Positions 24,340 through 32,601 are shown, counted from the stretch's first letter. The stretch: DNA of 64,000 bases from Verrucosispora sp. WMMD573 (GCF_027497175.1 NZ_CP114901.1:5146001-5210000); one strand, 5' to 3'. The notes: a model not told the origin generated them from the letters alone. Numbers and translations are program-made.

Positions 24340-24656
24340 CCGTTACCTCCGAGGTACGGTGACCGGCGGATCGGCTGAGTCAGCCGACGGCCGGTAGGTG
24401 TCGGGCACCGGCCAACGGACCGCTGACAGCGTCGACAGCAGACGTCACGGTGGCGGTACGCGCGCGAGAGGGCTGCCCGGACGCGGGGCATCCACGGCCC
24501 GCCCACGCCCGTCGAGCGACCGCATCGGCTCCCCGGACGCGGTCGATGAGCCTGAGTCTCCCAGTCGACGTTTCTCGATACAACCGCCCCGATTCAGCGG
24601 ACCGGACAATAGCCGGATGACAGGTGTCGCCTCCAGGACCGGACCCACGGCGCAGC
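24340..24656. other. Gene-free region (317 bp)
   Basis: Presumed promoter region of the minus-strand Fn3-CBM2 gene and 3' flank of the DinB-like gene. I see no convincing ORF, hairpin or operator. Open frames across it have atypical, Arg/Pro/Ser-rich composition. Confidence 0.5.
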
Positions 24657-25175
24657 TCAGCCCATCGACTTAGCGCCGTCGATGCCCTCGCGGATGATGT
24701 CGGCGTGCCCGGCGTGCTGGGCTGTCTCCGCGATGATGTGCAGCAGCACCCGGCGGGCCGACCAGCGGGCACCCGGCTCGAACCAGGGGGCCTCCGGCAG
24801 CGGGTGACCGGCGTCGAGGTCGGGCAGGGTGGCGACGAGTTCGTCGGTGCGGCGCGCCACCTCGTCGTAGGCCGCCAGGATGCCGGCCAGGGTCTCTCCC
24901 GGCAGCATCTGGAACGACTGCGTGTGACGCTCGTTGGCGCCCGGGTCGTCGGAGCTGCCCATCGCCGCCGGACCATCGAGGATGAAGCCGACCCAGTCGC
25001 GTTCGGTGTGCGCGACATGCTTGATCACGCCGCCCACACACAGCTCGCTCACCGTGCTGCGCTCGGCGGCCTGCTGGTCGGTCAGCTCCCGTGCCGTGTT
25101 GCGCAGCAGGAAGCGGTGCTGGCGCAGGGCCTGGAGCAGGTCGGCACGCTCGGCTGGCAGCCCGGTTTCGGTCAT
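24657..25175 (-). CDS. DinB/DUF664 family protein
   Basis: 172-aa four-helix-bundle protein of the DinB/YfiT superfamily. His residues in GGVIKHVAHTERDWVG and LLHIIAETAQHAGHADIIREGIDG are at the positions of the metal-binding triad. Related proteins are thiol- or metal-dependent transferases using mycothiol or bacillithiol, but many have no known substrate. ATG 25175 is the start because AAGGGG lies 6 nt upstream; further in-frame Met codons upstream lack such a site. Confidence 0.85.
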   Translation of the reverse strand: MTETGLPAERADLLQALRQHRFLLRNTARELTDQQAAERSTVSELCVGGVIKHVAHTERDWVGFILDGPAAMGSSDDPGANERHTQSFQMLPGETLAGILAAYDEVARRTDELVATLPDLDAGHPLPEAPWFEPGARWSARRVLLHIIAETAQHAGHADIIREGIDGAKSMG

Positions 25176-25294
25176 GGTCGGCCCCTTCATCGGCGGTAGG
25201 CCGATGCTATTGGCCACCCCCGACAGTCCCTCCGTCAACGCTTGGCGCATCCGGTCGAACTCGACTCCGGGCGGCGGTGAGCCGGCGACGACCC

Positions 25295-25323
25295 TTGACC
25301 GCGGACCGTGATCGGCTTAGCTT
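25295..25323 (+). promoter_or_regulatory. Chitinase promoter TTGACC-N17-TAGCTT
   Basis: Near-consensus -35 (25295-25300) and -10 (25318-25323) with 17-bp spacing. The start site would fall near 25330, giving a leader of about 48 nt to ATG 25378. Confidence 0.7.
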
Positions 25324-25328
25324 CATCG

Positions 25329-25351
25329 ATCAGGAAGGTCTCTTAACTGAT
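25329..25351. promoter_or_regulatory. Imperfect palindrome at the chitinase transcription start
   Basis: ATCAG...CTGAT 5-bp outer arms enclosing GAAGGTCTCTTAA, imperfectly symmetric. It begins at the predicted +1, a place where a bound repressor would block transcription. It does not match the DasR consensus well. Confidence 0.5.
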
Positions 25352-25377
25352 TTCGCCCACCCCGCCCGGGAGTGCCG

Positions 25378-26721
25378 ATGCGATCATCACGTCCCCGCCG
25401 TCTCACCGCCCTCGTCGCCCTGACCACCCTGCTCGTCACCGCCGCGCCACCGAACTCCGCCCACGCCAGCGGCAAGCCGGGCCGCAGCGACGGCTACCAC
25501 CGGGTCGGCTACTTCACCCAGTGGGGCATCTACGGCCGGGCGTTCCCGGTCAAGAAACTCGACACCTCCGGCGCGGCGAGCCGCCTCACCCACGTCAACT
25601 ACGCATTCGGCAACGTCAGCGAGGACGGACGGTGCCAGGTGGACGGTGGTCCGGGCGAGGGCGACGCCTGGGCCGACTACCAGCGTCCCGTCCCGGCGGA
25701 GGAGAGCGTGGACGGTTTCGCCGACGCCTGGGGCGAACCACTCAACGGCAACTTCGGCCAGTTGGCCAAGCTGAAGGCCAAGCACCCCGAGCTGAAGGTG
25801 ATGATCTCGCTGGGCGGGTGGAGCTGGTCCACGTACTTCTCCAACGCCGCCCGCACCGACGCCGCCCGTCGGGCCTTCGTCTCCTCCTGCATCGACCTCT
25901 ACCTCAGGGGAAACCTGCCGATCCTGGACGGCGGCAGCGGCGGTCCCGGTGCCGCCGCCGGGGTGTTCGACGGCATCGACCTGGACTGGGAGTGGCCCAA
26001 CTGGCCGGGTGAGCCCGGCAACGTCATCCGCCCCGAGGACCGGGAGAACTTCACCAAACTGCTCGCCGAGTTCCGCCGGCAGCTCGACGCGTACGGCCGG
26101 CAGACGCGGCGGCATCACCCACTGACCGCCTTCCTCCCGGCCAACCCGGCCGCCATGGACGCCGGCTACGAGGGACGCAAGATCTTCAAGTACCTCGACT
26201 TCGCCACCGTGCAGGGCTACGACTTCCACGGCACCTGGGAAGCGGTGACCAATCAGCAGTCGGCGCTGCGCGTACCCAAGGGCGCGCCGGACGACCCGGA
26301 CTTCTCGGTCGAGGTGGCGATCGACGGCTGGATCGCCCGTGGGGCACCCCGGCACAAGCTGGTCCTCGGCATCCCCTACTACGGGCAGGGCTGGACCGGC
26401 GTCACCGGCGACGGCAACGGGCTGTTCCAGGCGGCCACCGGGCCCGCGCCGGCCACCCACGCCGCCGGGTTCGAGGACTACAAGCAGCTCAAGAACCTCG
26501 CCCGGGACGGCTTCACCGTCCACCGCGACCTGCGCGCCGGGCACGCCTGGCTGTTCGACGGCACGACCTTCTGGACGTACGACGATCCGGTGGTGGTGCT
26601 GCAGAAGACGCTCTACGTCCGCCGGGCCGGCCTGGGCGGGGCGATGATCTGGTCGCTCGACGGCGACGACGACCGCGCAACCCTGACCAGGACGATCAGC
26701 CTGGGACTCACCACCCGATAG
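25378..26721 (+). CDS. Secreted GH18 chitinase
   Basis: Exported 447-aa glycoside hydrolase family 18 enzyme that cleaves beta-1,4-linked N-acetylglucosamine polymers by substrate-assisted catalysis. The signal peptide ends near AHASG. Motifs: KVMISLGGWSWSTYFS, and the catalytic DGIDLDWEW with Asp201, Asp203 and acid Glu205; then VQGYDFHGTWE and C-terminal GGAMIWSLDGDD. No CBM is attached. ATG 25378 is chosen because GGGAG lies 5 nt upstream. A good promoter and a palindrome over the start site lie upstream. Confidence 0.93.
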   Translation: MRSSRPRRLTALVALTTLLVTAAPPNSAHASGKPGRSDGYHRVGYFTQWGIYGRAFPVKKLDTSGAASRLTHVNYAFGNVSEDGRCQVDGGPGEGDAWADYQRPVPAEESVDGFADAWGEPLNGNFGQLAKLKAKHPELKVMISLGGWSWSTYFSNAARTDAARRAFVSSCIDLYLRGNLPILDGGSGGPGAAAGVFDGIDLDWEWPNWPGEPGNVIRPEDRENFTKLLAEFRRQLDAYGRQTRRHHPLTAFLPANPAAMDAGYEGRKIFKYLDFATVQGYDFHGTWEAVTNQQSALRVPKGAPDDPDFSVEVAIDGWIARGAPRHKLVLGIPYYGQGWTGVTGDGNGLFQAATGPAPATHAAGFEDYKQLKNLARDGFTVHRDLRAGHAWLFDGTTFWTYDDPVVVLQKTLYVRRAGLGGAMIWSLDGDDDRATLTRTISLGLTTR

Positions 26722-26733
26722 CCGTACCGTCCC

Positions 26734-26754
26734 CCGGTCGCCGTCCCCGACCGG
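26734..26754. terminator. Convergent terminator
   Basis: CCGGTCG-N7-CGACCGG, 12 bp after the chitinase stop and 19 bp before the response regulator stop. Confidence 0.55.
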
Positions 26755-26772
26755 CGGCCGGGCAGCGGACGC

Positions 26773-27417
26773 TCAACCGAGAATGCCCTCGTGCAGCGCG
26801 CGGAGCACGGCGTTCGTGCGGTCCCGCGCGCCGAGCTTGGTCAGGATCGTGGAGACGTGGTTCTTGACGGTGCCTTCGGCGAGGAACAACCCGTCGGCGA
26901 TCTCCCGGTTGCTGTAGCCGTGCGCCACGAGCCGCAACACCTCCTGCTCGCGTTCGGTGAGGCGCTGCACCGGCGGCGCCTGCGGTCCGGCCGGGGACGG
27001 CCCGGAGCGGATCGCCCGCAGCATCCGGTCGGTGATCGACGGAGCGATGAGCGTGCCACCGCCGGCGAGCGTGCGGATGGCCCGGGTGAGCTGTTCCAGC
27101 GTGACGTCCTTCAGCAGATAGCCCCGGGCGCCCGCGCGCAACGCCGCCAGCACGAGTTCGTCGTCGTCGAACGTGGTCAGCACCAGCACCGGGATGTCGA
27201 CGCCGTCCGCACGCAGCCGTTCCAGCGCCCAGATGCCGTCGAAGCGGGGCATCCGCAGGTCGAGCAGGATCACGTCGGGGGCGGTACGCGCGACGACCGG
27301 GAGCGCGGCCCGGCCGTCGTCGGCCTCGCCGACCACGTCGATTCCGGCGACCTCAAGCAGTCCACGGATGCCCTGCCGGATCAGGGTCTGGTCGTCGACC
27401 ACCACCACCCGGGTCAT
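26773..27417 (-). CDS. NarL/LuxR-type response regulator
   Basis: 214-aa response regulator. The receiver domain (1-120) has Asp8/Asp9 (VVDDQ), the phosphorylation site Asp52 in ILLDLRMPRFDG and Lys102 in YLLKD. A LuxR-type HTH (about 150-210) has LTEREQEVLRLVAHGYSNREIA and GTVKNHVSTILTKLGARDRT. It overlaps the kinase gene by 4 bp, so the two form an operon. The likely target is the divergent ABC exporter, through the inverted repeat at 28560-28588. Confidence 0.93.
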   Translation of the reverse strand: MTRVVVVDDQTLIRQGIRGLLEVAGIDVVGEADDGRAALPVVARTAPDVILLDLRMPRFDGIWALERLRADGVDIPVLVLTTFDDDELVLAALRAGARGYLLKDVTLEQLTRAIRTLAGGGTLIAPSITDRMLRAIRSGPSPAGPQAPPVQRLTEREQEVLRLVAHGYSNREIADGLFLAEGTVKNHVSTILTKLGARDRTNAVLRALHEGILG

Positions 27418-28517
27418 CGCGCCGGCACCCGCGCGGTCACCCGGAACCCTTCGCCTCCGTCGACCGACAGCTCACCGCCGAGGGCGGCGAACCGTTCACC
27501 CAGGCCACGCAGCCCGTTGCCGAACGTCGGCTCCGGTGCGCCCCGGCCGTCGTCGCGGGCGTCCAGCACGGTCCCCCGTTCGTCGCCGGTCACCGAGATC
27601 CGCAGGGTACGCGCGTCGGCGTGCCGGATGGTGTTGGTGACGATCTCCTGAGTGGCCCGGACGAACGCCGCGCCGTCGTCCTCGTCGACGCGCACCGCCG
27701 GGGACACGTCGATGGTCACGTCGAGACCGGGCAGGTCCTGCGTCACCCGACGCAACGCCTGCTCAAGATCGGGACTTTCGGTGCGCAGCCGTCCGACCGT
27801 GGTCCGCACGTCGCCGAGCAGTTCCCGGGCCACCTGATCGGCCCGCTCAAGGTGGGTACGCACCGCCGGCCCCTCCAGGTGGCGGGCGGTCTCCAGCTCC
27901 AGGGTCAGCACGGTCAGCTGATGGCCGATCAGATCGTGCAGTTCGCGGGAGATGCGCAGCCGTTCCGCCGTGGCAGCCGAGTCCGACAGCAGGACGCTGG
28001 CCGCCTGCAACTCGACATGAGCCTCGGCCAGCTCGCGGCGCATCCGCTGCTCCCGCAGCAGGGTGACCGAGCTGAGCAGCGTCGCCAGTTGGATGAGCAG
28101 GTAGAAGATCAGAAGCATGACACCGTCGGCCGGAGCCCGCGTCATCGACGCCGCGCCGAAGGTGATCACGAGTGTGTTGGCGACCACGACCGCCAGCCCC
28201 ACCGGCAGCGGCACCACGTAGACGCTCACCGCCGCGGTGAGGACCAGCAGCACCGGCAACAGCCCCAGGGTGGATGCGGTCAGCAGCAGGGCCCAGGCGG
28301 CGACGACGCTCGCGGCGAACGCCGCGAACCTGACCAGCCGGGACACGCGGGTGGCCACCGAGACGAGCATGGCGACCAGGTAGCAGGCGAACAGCGCGAT
28401 CCACCAGCCGCGCCCGATCGTGGTCCCGATGGCGCCGAAGAGGCCGGGACCAGCGACGGCGACCGCCACCACGAGCATCGCGAGGCCGGACCACTCGTCT
28501 GTCCCGACCCGTCGCAT
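27414..28517 (-). CDS. Sensor histidine kinase (HisKA_3)
   Basis: 367-aa membrane kinase with about six membrane segments in the first 170 residues and hardly any extracellular loop, so it senses a signal in or at the membrane (like LiaS/DesK kinases). The phosphoacceptor His is in RISRELHDLIGHQL; the C-terminal HATPase domain has NTIRHADA and DDGRGAPEPTFGNGLRGLGERF. Start ATG 28517 (MRRVGTDEW). Partner of the response regulator encoded directly downstream. Confidence 0.9.
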   Translation of the reverse strand: MRRVGTDEWSGLAMLVVAVAVAGPGLFGAIGTTIGRGWWIALFACYLVAMLVSVATRVSRLVRFAAFAASVVAAWALLLTASTLGLLPVLLVLTAAVSVYVVPLPVGLAVVVANTLVITFGAASMTRAPADGVMLLIFYLLIQLATLLSSVTLLREQRMRRELAEAHVELQAASVLLSDSAATAERLRISRELHDLIGHQLTVLTLELETARHLEGPAVRTHLERADQVARELLGDVRTTVGRLRTESPDLEQALRRVTQDLPGLDVTIDVSPAVRVDEDDGAAFVRATQEIVTNTIRHADARTLRISVTGDERGTVLDARDDGRGAPEPTFGNGLRGLGERFAALGGELSVDGGEGFRVTARVPAR

Positions 28518-28559
28518 GATCCCCACTCTAGGTCGGGCCGTGGCGAGCCCACCTGTGCC

Positions 28560-28588
28560 GGAAGTAATGCCGGCGGGTGATGACTTTC
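28560..28588. promoter_or_regulatory. Inverted repeat, candidate response regulator site
   Basis: GGAAGTAATG-N8-TGATGACTTTC, arms agree at about 8 of 10 positions. It lies just upstream of the -35 of the divergent ABC exporter promoter, where a NarL/LiaR-type activator would bind. Confidence 0.5.
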
Positions 28589-28593
28589 GGGAC

Positions 28594-28622
28594 ACGACAC
28601 CGGCCGGACGGGTTCGTAGCGT
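28594..28622 (+). promoter_or_regulatory. ABC exporter promoter ACGACA-N17-TAGCGT, leaderless
   Basis: -10 TAGCGT (28617-28622) ends 6 nt before ATG 28629; weak -35 ACGACA at 28594-28599, consistent with dependence on an activator. Confidence 0.45.
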
Positions 28623-28628
28623 CGAGGC

Positions 28629-29369
28629 ATGCACAGCACCGAACCGGCGATCCTCGCCGAGCACCTCGCCAAGAGCTACCGCGATACGAGGGCGGTCGTC
28701 GATGTGAGTCTGCGGGTCGAGGTCGGTGAGACGGTCGGTGTGGTCGGTGCCAACGGCGCGGGCAAGACGACGACCGTCGAGATGATCGCCGGGTTACGCG
28801 TACCCGAACAGGGGCGGGTACGCGTACTCGGTCTCGATCCGCGCCGGGACCGGGCGCGGCTGCGACAGATCCTCGGCGTGCAGTTGCAGCAGGCCCAGCT
28901 GCACCACGCGCTCCGGGTCACCGAGCTGGTCGACCTCTACCGCAGCTTCTACCCCGATCCCCGGTCCACCGAGGAACTGCTGGACCTCGTCGAGCTGACC
29001 GAACAGCGCCGGACCAGCTTCGACAAGCTCTCCGGCGGGCAACAGCAGCGGCTCTCCATCGCCCTCGCCATCGCCGGACGACCCCGCGTGGTGATCCTCG
29101 ACGAACTGACCACCGGGCTCGACCCGACGGCACGACGCCGGATGTGGGGCACGGTCGAGCGACTCAGCTCCGAAGGGGTGAGCGTGCTGCTCGTCAGTCA
29201 CGCCATGGAGGAGGTCGAGCGGCTCTGCGACCGGGTCGTGGTGCTCGACGCCGGCCGGGTCGTCGCGCTCGACAGCCCGGCGGGCCTGATCACACGCGCC
29301 GGGACCGCCACCCTCGACGACGCGTTCGTCGCCCTCACCGGCCGGCAGTTGGCGGAGGAGCCCGCATGA
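28629..29369 (+). CDS. ABC transporter ATP-binding protein
   Basis: 246-aa ATPase. Walker A GANGAGKTT (about 39-47), signature LSGGQQQRLSIAL, Walker B VVILDELTTGLDPTARR (Glu-Leu-Thr in place of the common Glu-Pro-Thr) and switch His LVSHAMEE. DrrA-type exporter subunit. Overlaps the permease gene by 4 bp and is divergent from the two-component system that probably controls it. Confidence 0.92.
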   Translation: MHSTEPAILAEHLAKSYRDTRAVVDVSLRVEVGETVGVVGANGAGKTTTVEMIAGLRVPEQGRVRVLGLDPRRDRARLRQILGVQLQQAQLHHALRVTELVDLYRSFYPDPRSTEELLDLVELTEQRRTSFDKLSGGQQQRLSIALAIAGRPRVVILDELTTGLDPTARRRMWGTVERLSSEGVSVLLVSHAMEEVERLCDRVVVLDAGRVVALDSPAGLITRAGTATLDDAFVALTGRQLAEEPA

Positions 29370-30133
29370 ACGCGCTCGTCGAGGCCCGTCGGCCCGGGCT
29401 GCGCTCGCTGGTCACCCTGATCGGTTGCGAGGCGAAGATGGTCGTCCGGGACACGGCCGGACTGGTGGTCCCCCTCTGCCTGCCGCTGCTGATCATGTTG
29501 ACCAGCGCCTCCTCCGCGAGCCGGACCGTCGTCACCAACGGTCGCACCGCGTTGGACCTCTACGTCCTGCCACTCGTGTTCACCATGGTCGTCGCGATCA
29601 TCGGCATCATCAACATGCCGAGCTTCCTCGCCTACTACCGACGCTCCGGGATCCTCCGCCGGCTCGGGGTCACCCCCGCGTCGCCGGCCATGGTCCTCGC
29701 CGCCCAGGCCGTGGTCAGCGTTCTCCAGGCGCTCGTCGGTATCGCGGCCGCTCTGGTCGTGGCGTTCCTGGCCTTCGGCGCCAGCCCGCCCGCCGACCTC
29801 GCCACCGCTGCCGGAGTGGTCGCGTTGGCGATGGCCGCGATGTACGGCACCGGCATGATCGTCGCGGCGGTCGCGCCCACCCCCAACTCCGCCGTCGCCA
29901 TCGGTCTGGTCGGCTTCTTCGTTTTGGGCGCCGTCGGTGGCATGTTCGGCGGTCGCGACTCCCTGCCCGAGCCGCTCGCCGAGATCGGTGGCTGGCTGCC
30001 GTTCGGCGCGGCCGTCGAGGCCCTGTCGTCCGCCTGGGCCGGCACCGCGGTACCGGCGGCGAACCTGATCGGCCTCGGCACGACGGTCGTCGTCGCAGCA
30101 GTGGTCGCGGGTCTGCTGTTCCGGTGGGAGTGA
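29366..30133 (+). CDS. ABC-2 type transporter permease
   Basis: 255-aa membrane protein with six predicted segments and the ABC-2 motif FLAYYRRSGILRRLGVTPASPAMVLAAQ. Partner of the ATPase immediately upstream. Start ATG 29366 follows GGCGGAGGAG. Export of an antimicrobial or cell-wall-active compound is plausible given LiaRS/DesKR-type control; the substrate is unknown. Confidence 0.9.
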   Translation: MNALVEARRPGLRSLVTLIGCEAKMVVRDTAGLVVPLCLPLLIMLTSASSASRTVVTNGRTALDLYVLPLVFTMVVAIIGIINMPSFLAYYRRSGILRRLGVTPASPAMVLAAQAVVSVLQALVGIAAALVVAFLAFGASPPADLATAAGVVALAMAAMYGTGMIVAAVAPTPNSAVAIGLVGFFVLGAVGGMFGGRDSLPEPLAEIGGWLPFGAAVEALSSAWAGTAVPAANLIGLGTTVVVAAVVAGLLFRWE

Positions 30134-30184
30134 CCCGTCACCGCCACCGATGGACCACAACGCGCCCGCCGGCTGGCCGGACGC

Positions 30185-30226
30185 CCGTCCTGACCGACCG
30201 ACCGGTCGGTCGGTCGGTCAGGACGG
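30185..30226. terminator. Strong bidirectional terminator
   Basis: 19-bp perfect stem made of GACC/GGTC repeats with loop GGTC, between the ABC permease stop and the NYN gene. Its right arm contains the stop codon of the minus-strand NYN gene (30218-30220). Confidence 0.85.
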
Positions 30227-31294
30227 CTCGGCGGTGAGCAGGTAGTCGTCCGCCTCGGTGCTCCACCGCAGGCCCACGGCCCCTTCCGTGGCGGCGGCCT
30301 TGCAGAACTGCAGAAAGCCCCGGTAGCCCAGCTTCTTCTCGCTGAAGTCCGGCCGCACCCGCCGAAGCTGGTTCTTCAGGCCGGACAGGGCCACCTCCCC
30401 GGTCTCCCCGCCGAGATCACGGATGACGGAGCTGAGCAGCGCGAACGCCGTCTCCCGGTCGCCGTGTTCCGGCAGGGAGACCTCCGGGTCGCCCTTTGCC
30501 GGGCCTTCCGCCAGCTCGATCACACGCAGTTCGGCGAGGTGGCGCAGCAGTTCACCGAAGGTGCGGAACCCGTGGTCGGACTCGCTGAAGGTGGGATCCT
30601 TGCGCAACAGCGTCCGCTTCAACCGCGAGGCGGTCACCTCCCCGCCGGAGCCGCCCTGCAGACCCGCGACGGTCTGCGCGACGAGGACGGCGAGGGCGTC
30701 GGCGTCGCGGGCCGGCTCCTCGCTCGGCGTCGCCTCGATCTCCACCTGCTCGGCGGGCTGCGGCTCCGGCTCGGGCAGCCGGGCCGGACGGCCCCGCCGC
30801 CCCCGCGTCGGCAGGATGTCGACGCCCTCCAACCGGTCGTAGTAGAGGAACTCGTCGCAGGCCGGTGGCAGCAGGGCCGAGGTGGACTTCTCGACCCCCA
30901 CACCGATCACCTGCTTGTTGAGTTCGCGGAGCTTGTGCACCAGCGGCGTGAAGTCGCTGTCGCCGGTGCACAGGACGAAGGTCGAGATGTACCCACGTTC
31001 GAAGGCCAGCTCGATCGCGTCGACGGCCATCTTGATGTCGGCGGCGTTCTTGCGGGTGGCACCCATCCGCTGCGGAATCTCGATCAGCTCGACGTGCGAG
31101 CGGGTCAACATCCGGCGGTCCTCGTCGAAGTACGACCAGTCGGCGTACGCCCGACGCACCACCACCCGGCCGCGCTCGGCCAGCGCGTCGGCGATCGGTC
31201 GGAAGTCGAACATCGCCCCGCCGTGGTGGTCGCGCACTCCCAGCGCCAGGTTCTCGTAGTCCAGAAACAGGGCGATCCGGTCCTCATGCTCCAC
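30218..31294 (-). CDS. NYN-domain ribonuclease with two OST-HTH/LOTUS domains
   Basis: 358-aa cytoplasmic protein. The NYN (PIN-like) nuclease domain (1-155) keeps the acidic residues Asp12 (LFLDYENLA), Asp86/Asp92 (AADIKMAVDAIE) and Asp112/Asp114 (TGDSDFTPLV), so metal-dependent RNase activity is likely. After an acidic Pro/Glu linker come two OST-HTH/LOTUS modules (about 205-275 and 285-355), a combination shared with eukaryotic MARF1-like RNA regulators; LOTUS modules bind RNA. GTG 31294 is the start, 6 nt after a TACGCT -10. The RNA target is unknown. Confidence 0.87.
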   Translation of the reverse strand: MEHEDRIALFLDYENLALGVRDHHGGAMFDFRPIADALAERGRVVVRRAYADWSYFDEDRRMLTRSHVELIEIPQRMGATRKNAADIKMAVDAIELAFERGYISTFVLCTGDSDFTPLVHKLRELNKQVIGVGVEKSTSALLPPACDEFLYYDRLEGVDILPTRGRRGRPARLPEPEPQPAEQVEIEATPSEEPARDADALAVLVAQTVAGLQGGSGGEVTASRLKRTLLRKDPTFSESDHGFRTFGELLRHLAELRVIELAEGPAKGDPEVSLPEHGDRETAFALLSSVIRDLGGETGEVALSGLKNQLRRVRPDFSEKKLGYRGFLQFCKAAATEGAVGLRWSTEADDYLLTAEPS

Positions 31295-31300
31295 CCGGGC

Positions 31301-31306
31301 AGCGTA
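31301..31306 (-). promoter_or_regulatory. -10 TACGCT of the NYN gene, leaderless
   Basis: Minus-strand TACGCT, then 6 nt, then GTG 31294. There is no ribosome-binding site at standard spacing. Confidence 0.45.
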
Positions 31307-31376
31307 CGTCGTGCGGCCGGGACCCGGCCGAGGGCCGGTGGCACCGCGCCGCAACGGGAGCGTCACGGGTAGCGGC

Positions 31377-31382
31377 TACCAT
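31377..31382 (+). promoter_or_regulatory. -10 TACCAT of the nucleosidase gene, leaderless
   Basis: TACCAT, then 6 nt, then ATG 31389. It is divergent from the NYN promoter 70 bp away. Confidence 0.45.
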
Positions 31383-31388
31383 CGCCCG

Positions 31389-31961
31389 ATGGATCTTCGC
31401 GGCACGATCAGCCCGGACCGTCCACTGCTCGTCCTGGCCATCGCCGAGGAGGCCGCATACCTCGACGCGGAGCTTCCGGTGCTGCTGACCGGGATGGGGA
31501 AGGTCAACGCCGCGGCCGCCGTCGCGGCGACGCTGGCCCGCTTCCCATTGCCGTCGGTGTTGGTCAACCTCGGCACCGCGGGCGCACTGCGCCCGGCCTG
31601 GACCGGCACCCACGAGATCGGCAGCGTCCTCCAGCACGACCTGGACACCGAGTTCATCCGCCGCCTCACCGGTCAGACCGTCGGCGCGCCGCTGGCCCTG
31701 GGCGACGGCCCGACGCTGGCCACCGGTGACCGGTTCATCGCCGACGACGAGGCCCGCGCGGCCCTGGCCCGTCGTGCCCATCTGGTAGACATGGAGGGGT
31801 ACGCGGTGGCGTCGACGGCGCACGCCTTCGGCGTACCGGTCCGCGTGGTGAAGCAGGTCAGCGACGAGGCCGGCGACGGGGCTGAGCGCAGCTGGCAGGA
31901 GTCGGTGGACGGCTGCGCCCGCATCCTCGCCGGTTGGGTGCGGGACAACCTCCGACAGTGA
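31389..31961 (+). CDS. 5'-methylthioadenosine/S-adenosylhomocysteine nucleosidase-like protein
   Basis: 190-aa purine nucleoside phosphorylase-superfamily enzyme. LLTGMGKVNAAAAVAATL, VNLGTAGALRPAW, the substrate Glu in VDMEGYAVAS and the catalytic Asp in VKQVSDEAGD are all present. It is somewhat shorter than Pfs (about 230 aa). It probably hydrolyses the N-glycosidic bond of methylthioadenosine, adenosylhomocysteine or a related nucleoside. ATG 31389 follows a leaderless-type -10. Confidence 0.85.
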   Translation: MDLRGTISPDRPLLVLAIAEEAAYLDAELPVLLTGMGKVNAAAAVAATLARFPLPSVLVNLGTAGALRPAWTGTHEIGSVLQHDLDTEFIRRLTGQTVGAPLALGDGPTLATGDRFIADDEARAALARRAHLVDMEGYAVASTAHAFGVPVRVVKQVSDEAGDGAERSWQESVDGCARILAGWVRDNLRQ

Positions 31962-32025
31962 GCTGCCGGCCGCCCAGCGCGGGGGTACTCGCGGTGACCG
32001 GCACGTTTGACGTCGCGAGGTCCGG

Positions 32026-32047
32026 GTAGCCGCGTTACTGCGGCTAC
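32026..32047. terminator. Hairpin GTAGCCGC-N6-GCGGCTAC
   Basis: 8-bp perfect arms, 65 bp after the nucleosidase stop and 16 bp before the next start codon. It could be the nucleosidase terminator or a leader hairpin that limits access to the next ribosome-binding site. Confidence 0.45.
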
Positions 32048-32062
32048 GGATTGGAACGGAGC

Positions 32063-32512
32063 ATGGAGCTGTCGGCACGCACGACGATCATCATGCGCAG
32101 CGGCATCCGAGGGGTCATCGCCGCGATGGCGATGTCCGGGTTACGCCAGGCCACCACCTCCCTGAATCTCGTGCAGAGTTCGCCGCCGAAGTCGGTGATG
32201 GAGAAGCTGGCGCCCGGACTGCTCGACCGATTGCCCGGCAATCAGCACCCGGCGGCCCTGGCGGTCGCGCACTGGGGCTACGGGCTCGGCGCCGGGCTCG
32301 CCTTCGGCGCGCTGCCCAAACGCCTACGTCATCGGATCTGGGTCGGCCCGCTCTACGGCATGGCGCTGCTGCTCAGCTTCCACACCACAATCGCGCCGGC
32401 CCTCGGCATCGATCGACGGCTGACCGACTGGCACGAACAGTTGGCCTTGGTCGCCGACCATCTGCTGTACGGCATCGTGGTGGCGGGCTTTCCGATGCCG
32501 CACCGGGACTGA
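32063..32512 (+). CDS. Small membrane protein of unknown function
   Basis: 149-aa protein with three or four hydrophobic segments (VIAAMAMSGL, AVAHWGYGLGAGLAFGALP, VGPLYGMALLLSFHTTI, LVADHLLYGIVVAGF) and a conserved-looking SPPKSVMEKL stretch. The pattern is reminiscent of DUF1440/YagU-like inner-membrane proteins, but I cannot confirm this. ATG 32063 is the likely start; TTG 32051 and ATG 32093 are alternatives. Confidence 0.55.
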   Translation: MELSARTTIIMRSGIRGVIAAMAMSGLRQATTSLNLVQSSPPKSVMEKLAPGLLDRLPGNQHPAALAVAHWGYGLGAGLAFGALPKRLRHRIWVGPLYGMALLLSFHTTIAPALGIDRRLTDWHEQLALVADHLLYGIVVAGFPMPHRD

Positions 32513-32554
32513 CAGTCAACTGTCCGCACCGGCGGCAGCGGGCACCGGCCGTGC

Positions 32555-32593
32555 CGAGCCTGCCGACGCGCCGCACGCACGTCGGCAGGCTCG
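32555..32593. terminator. Convergent terminator
   Basis: 13-bp perfect stem (CGAGCCTGCCGAC and its complement) with a 13-nt loop, 42 bp after the membrane protein and 9 bp before the stop of the converging permease gene. Confidence 0.75.
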
Positions 32594-32601
32594 TACCCGG
32601 G

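Noticed and set aside
30185..30226. Mobile repeat made of GACC units
   Set aside because: It is a perfect 19-bp hairpin between convergent genes; a terminator explains it better.
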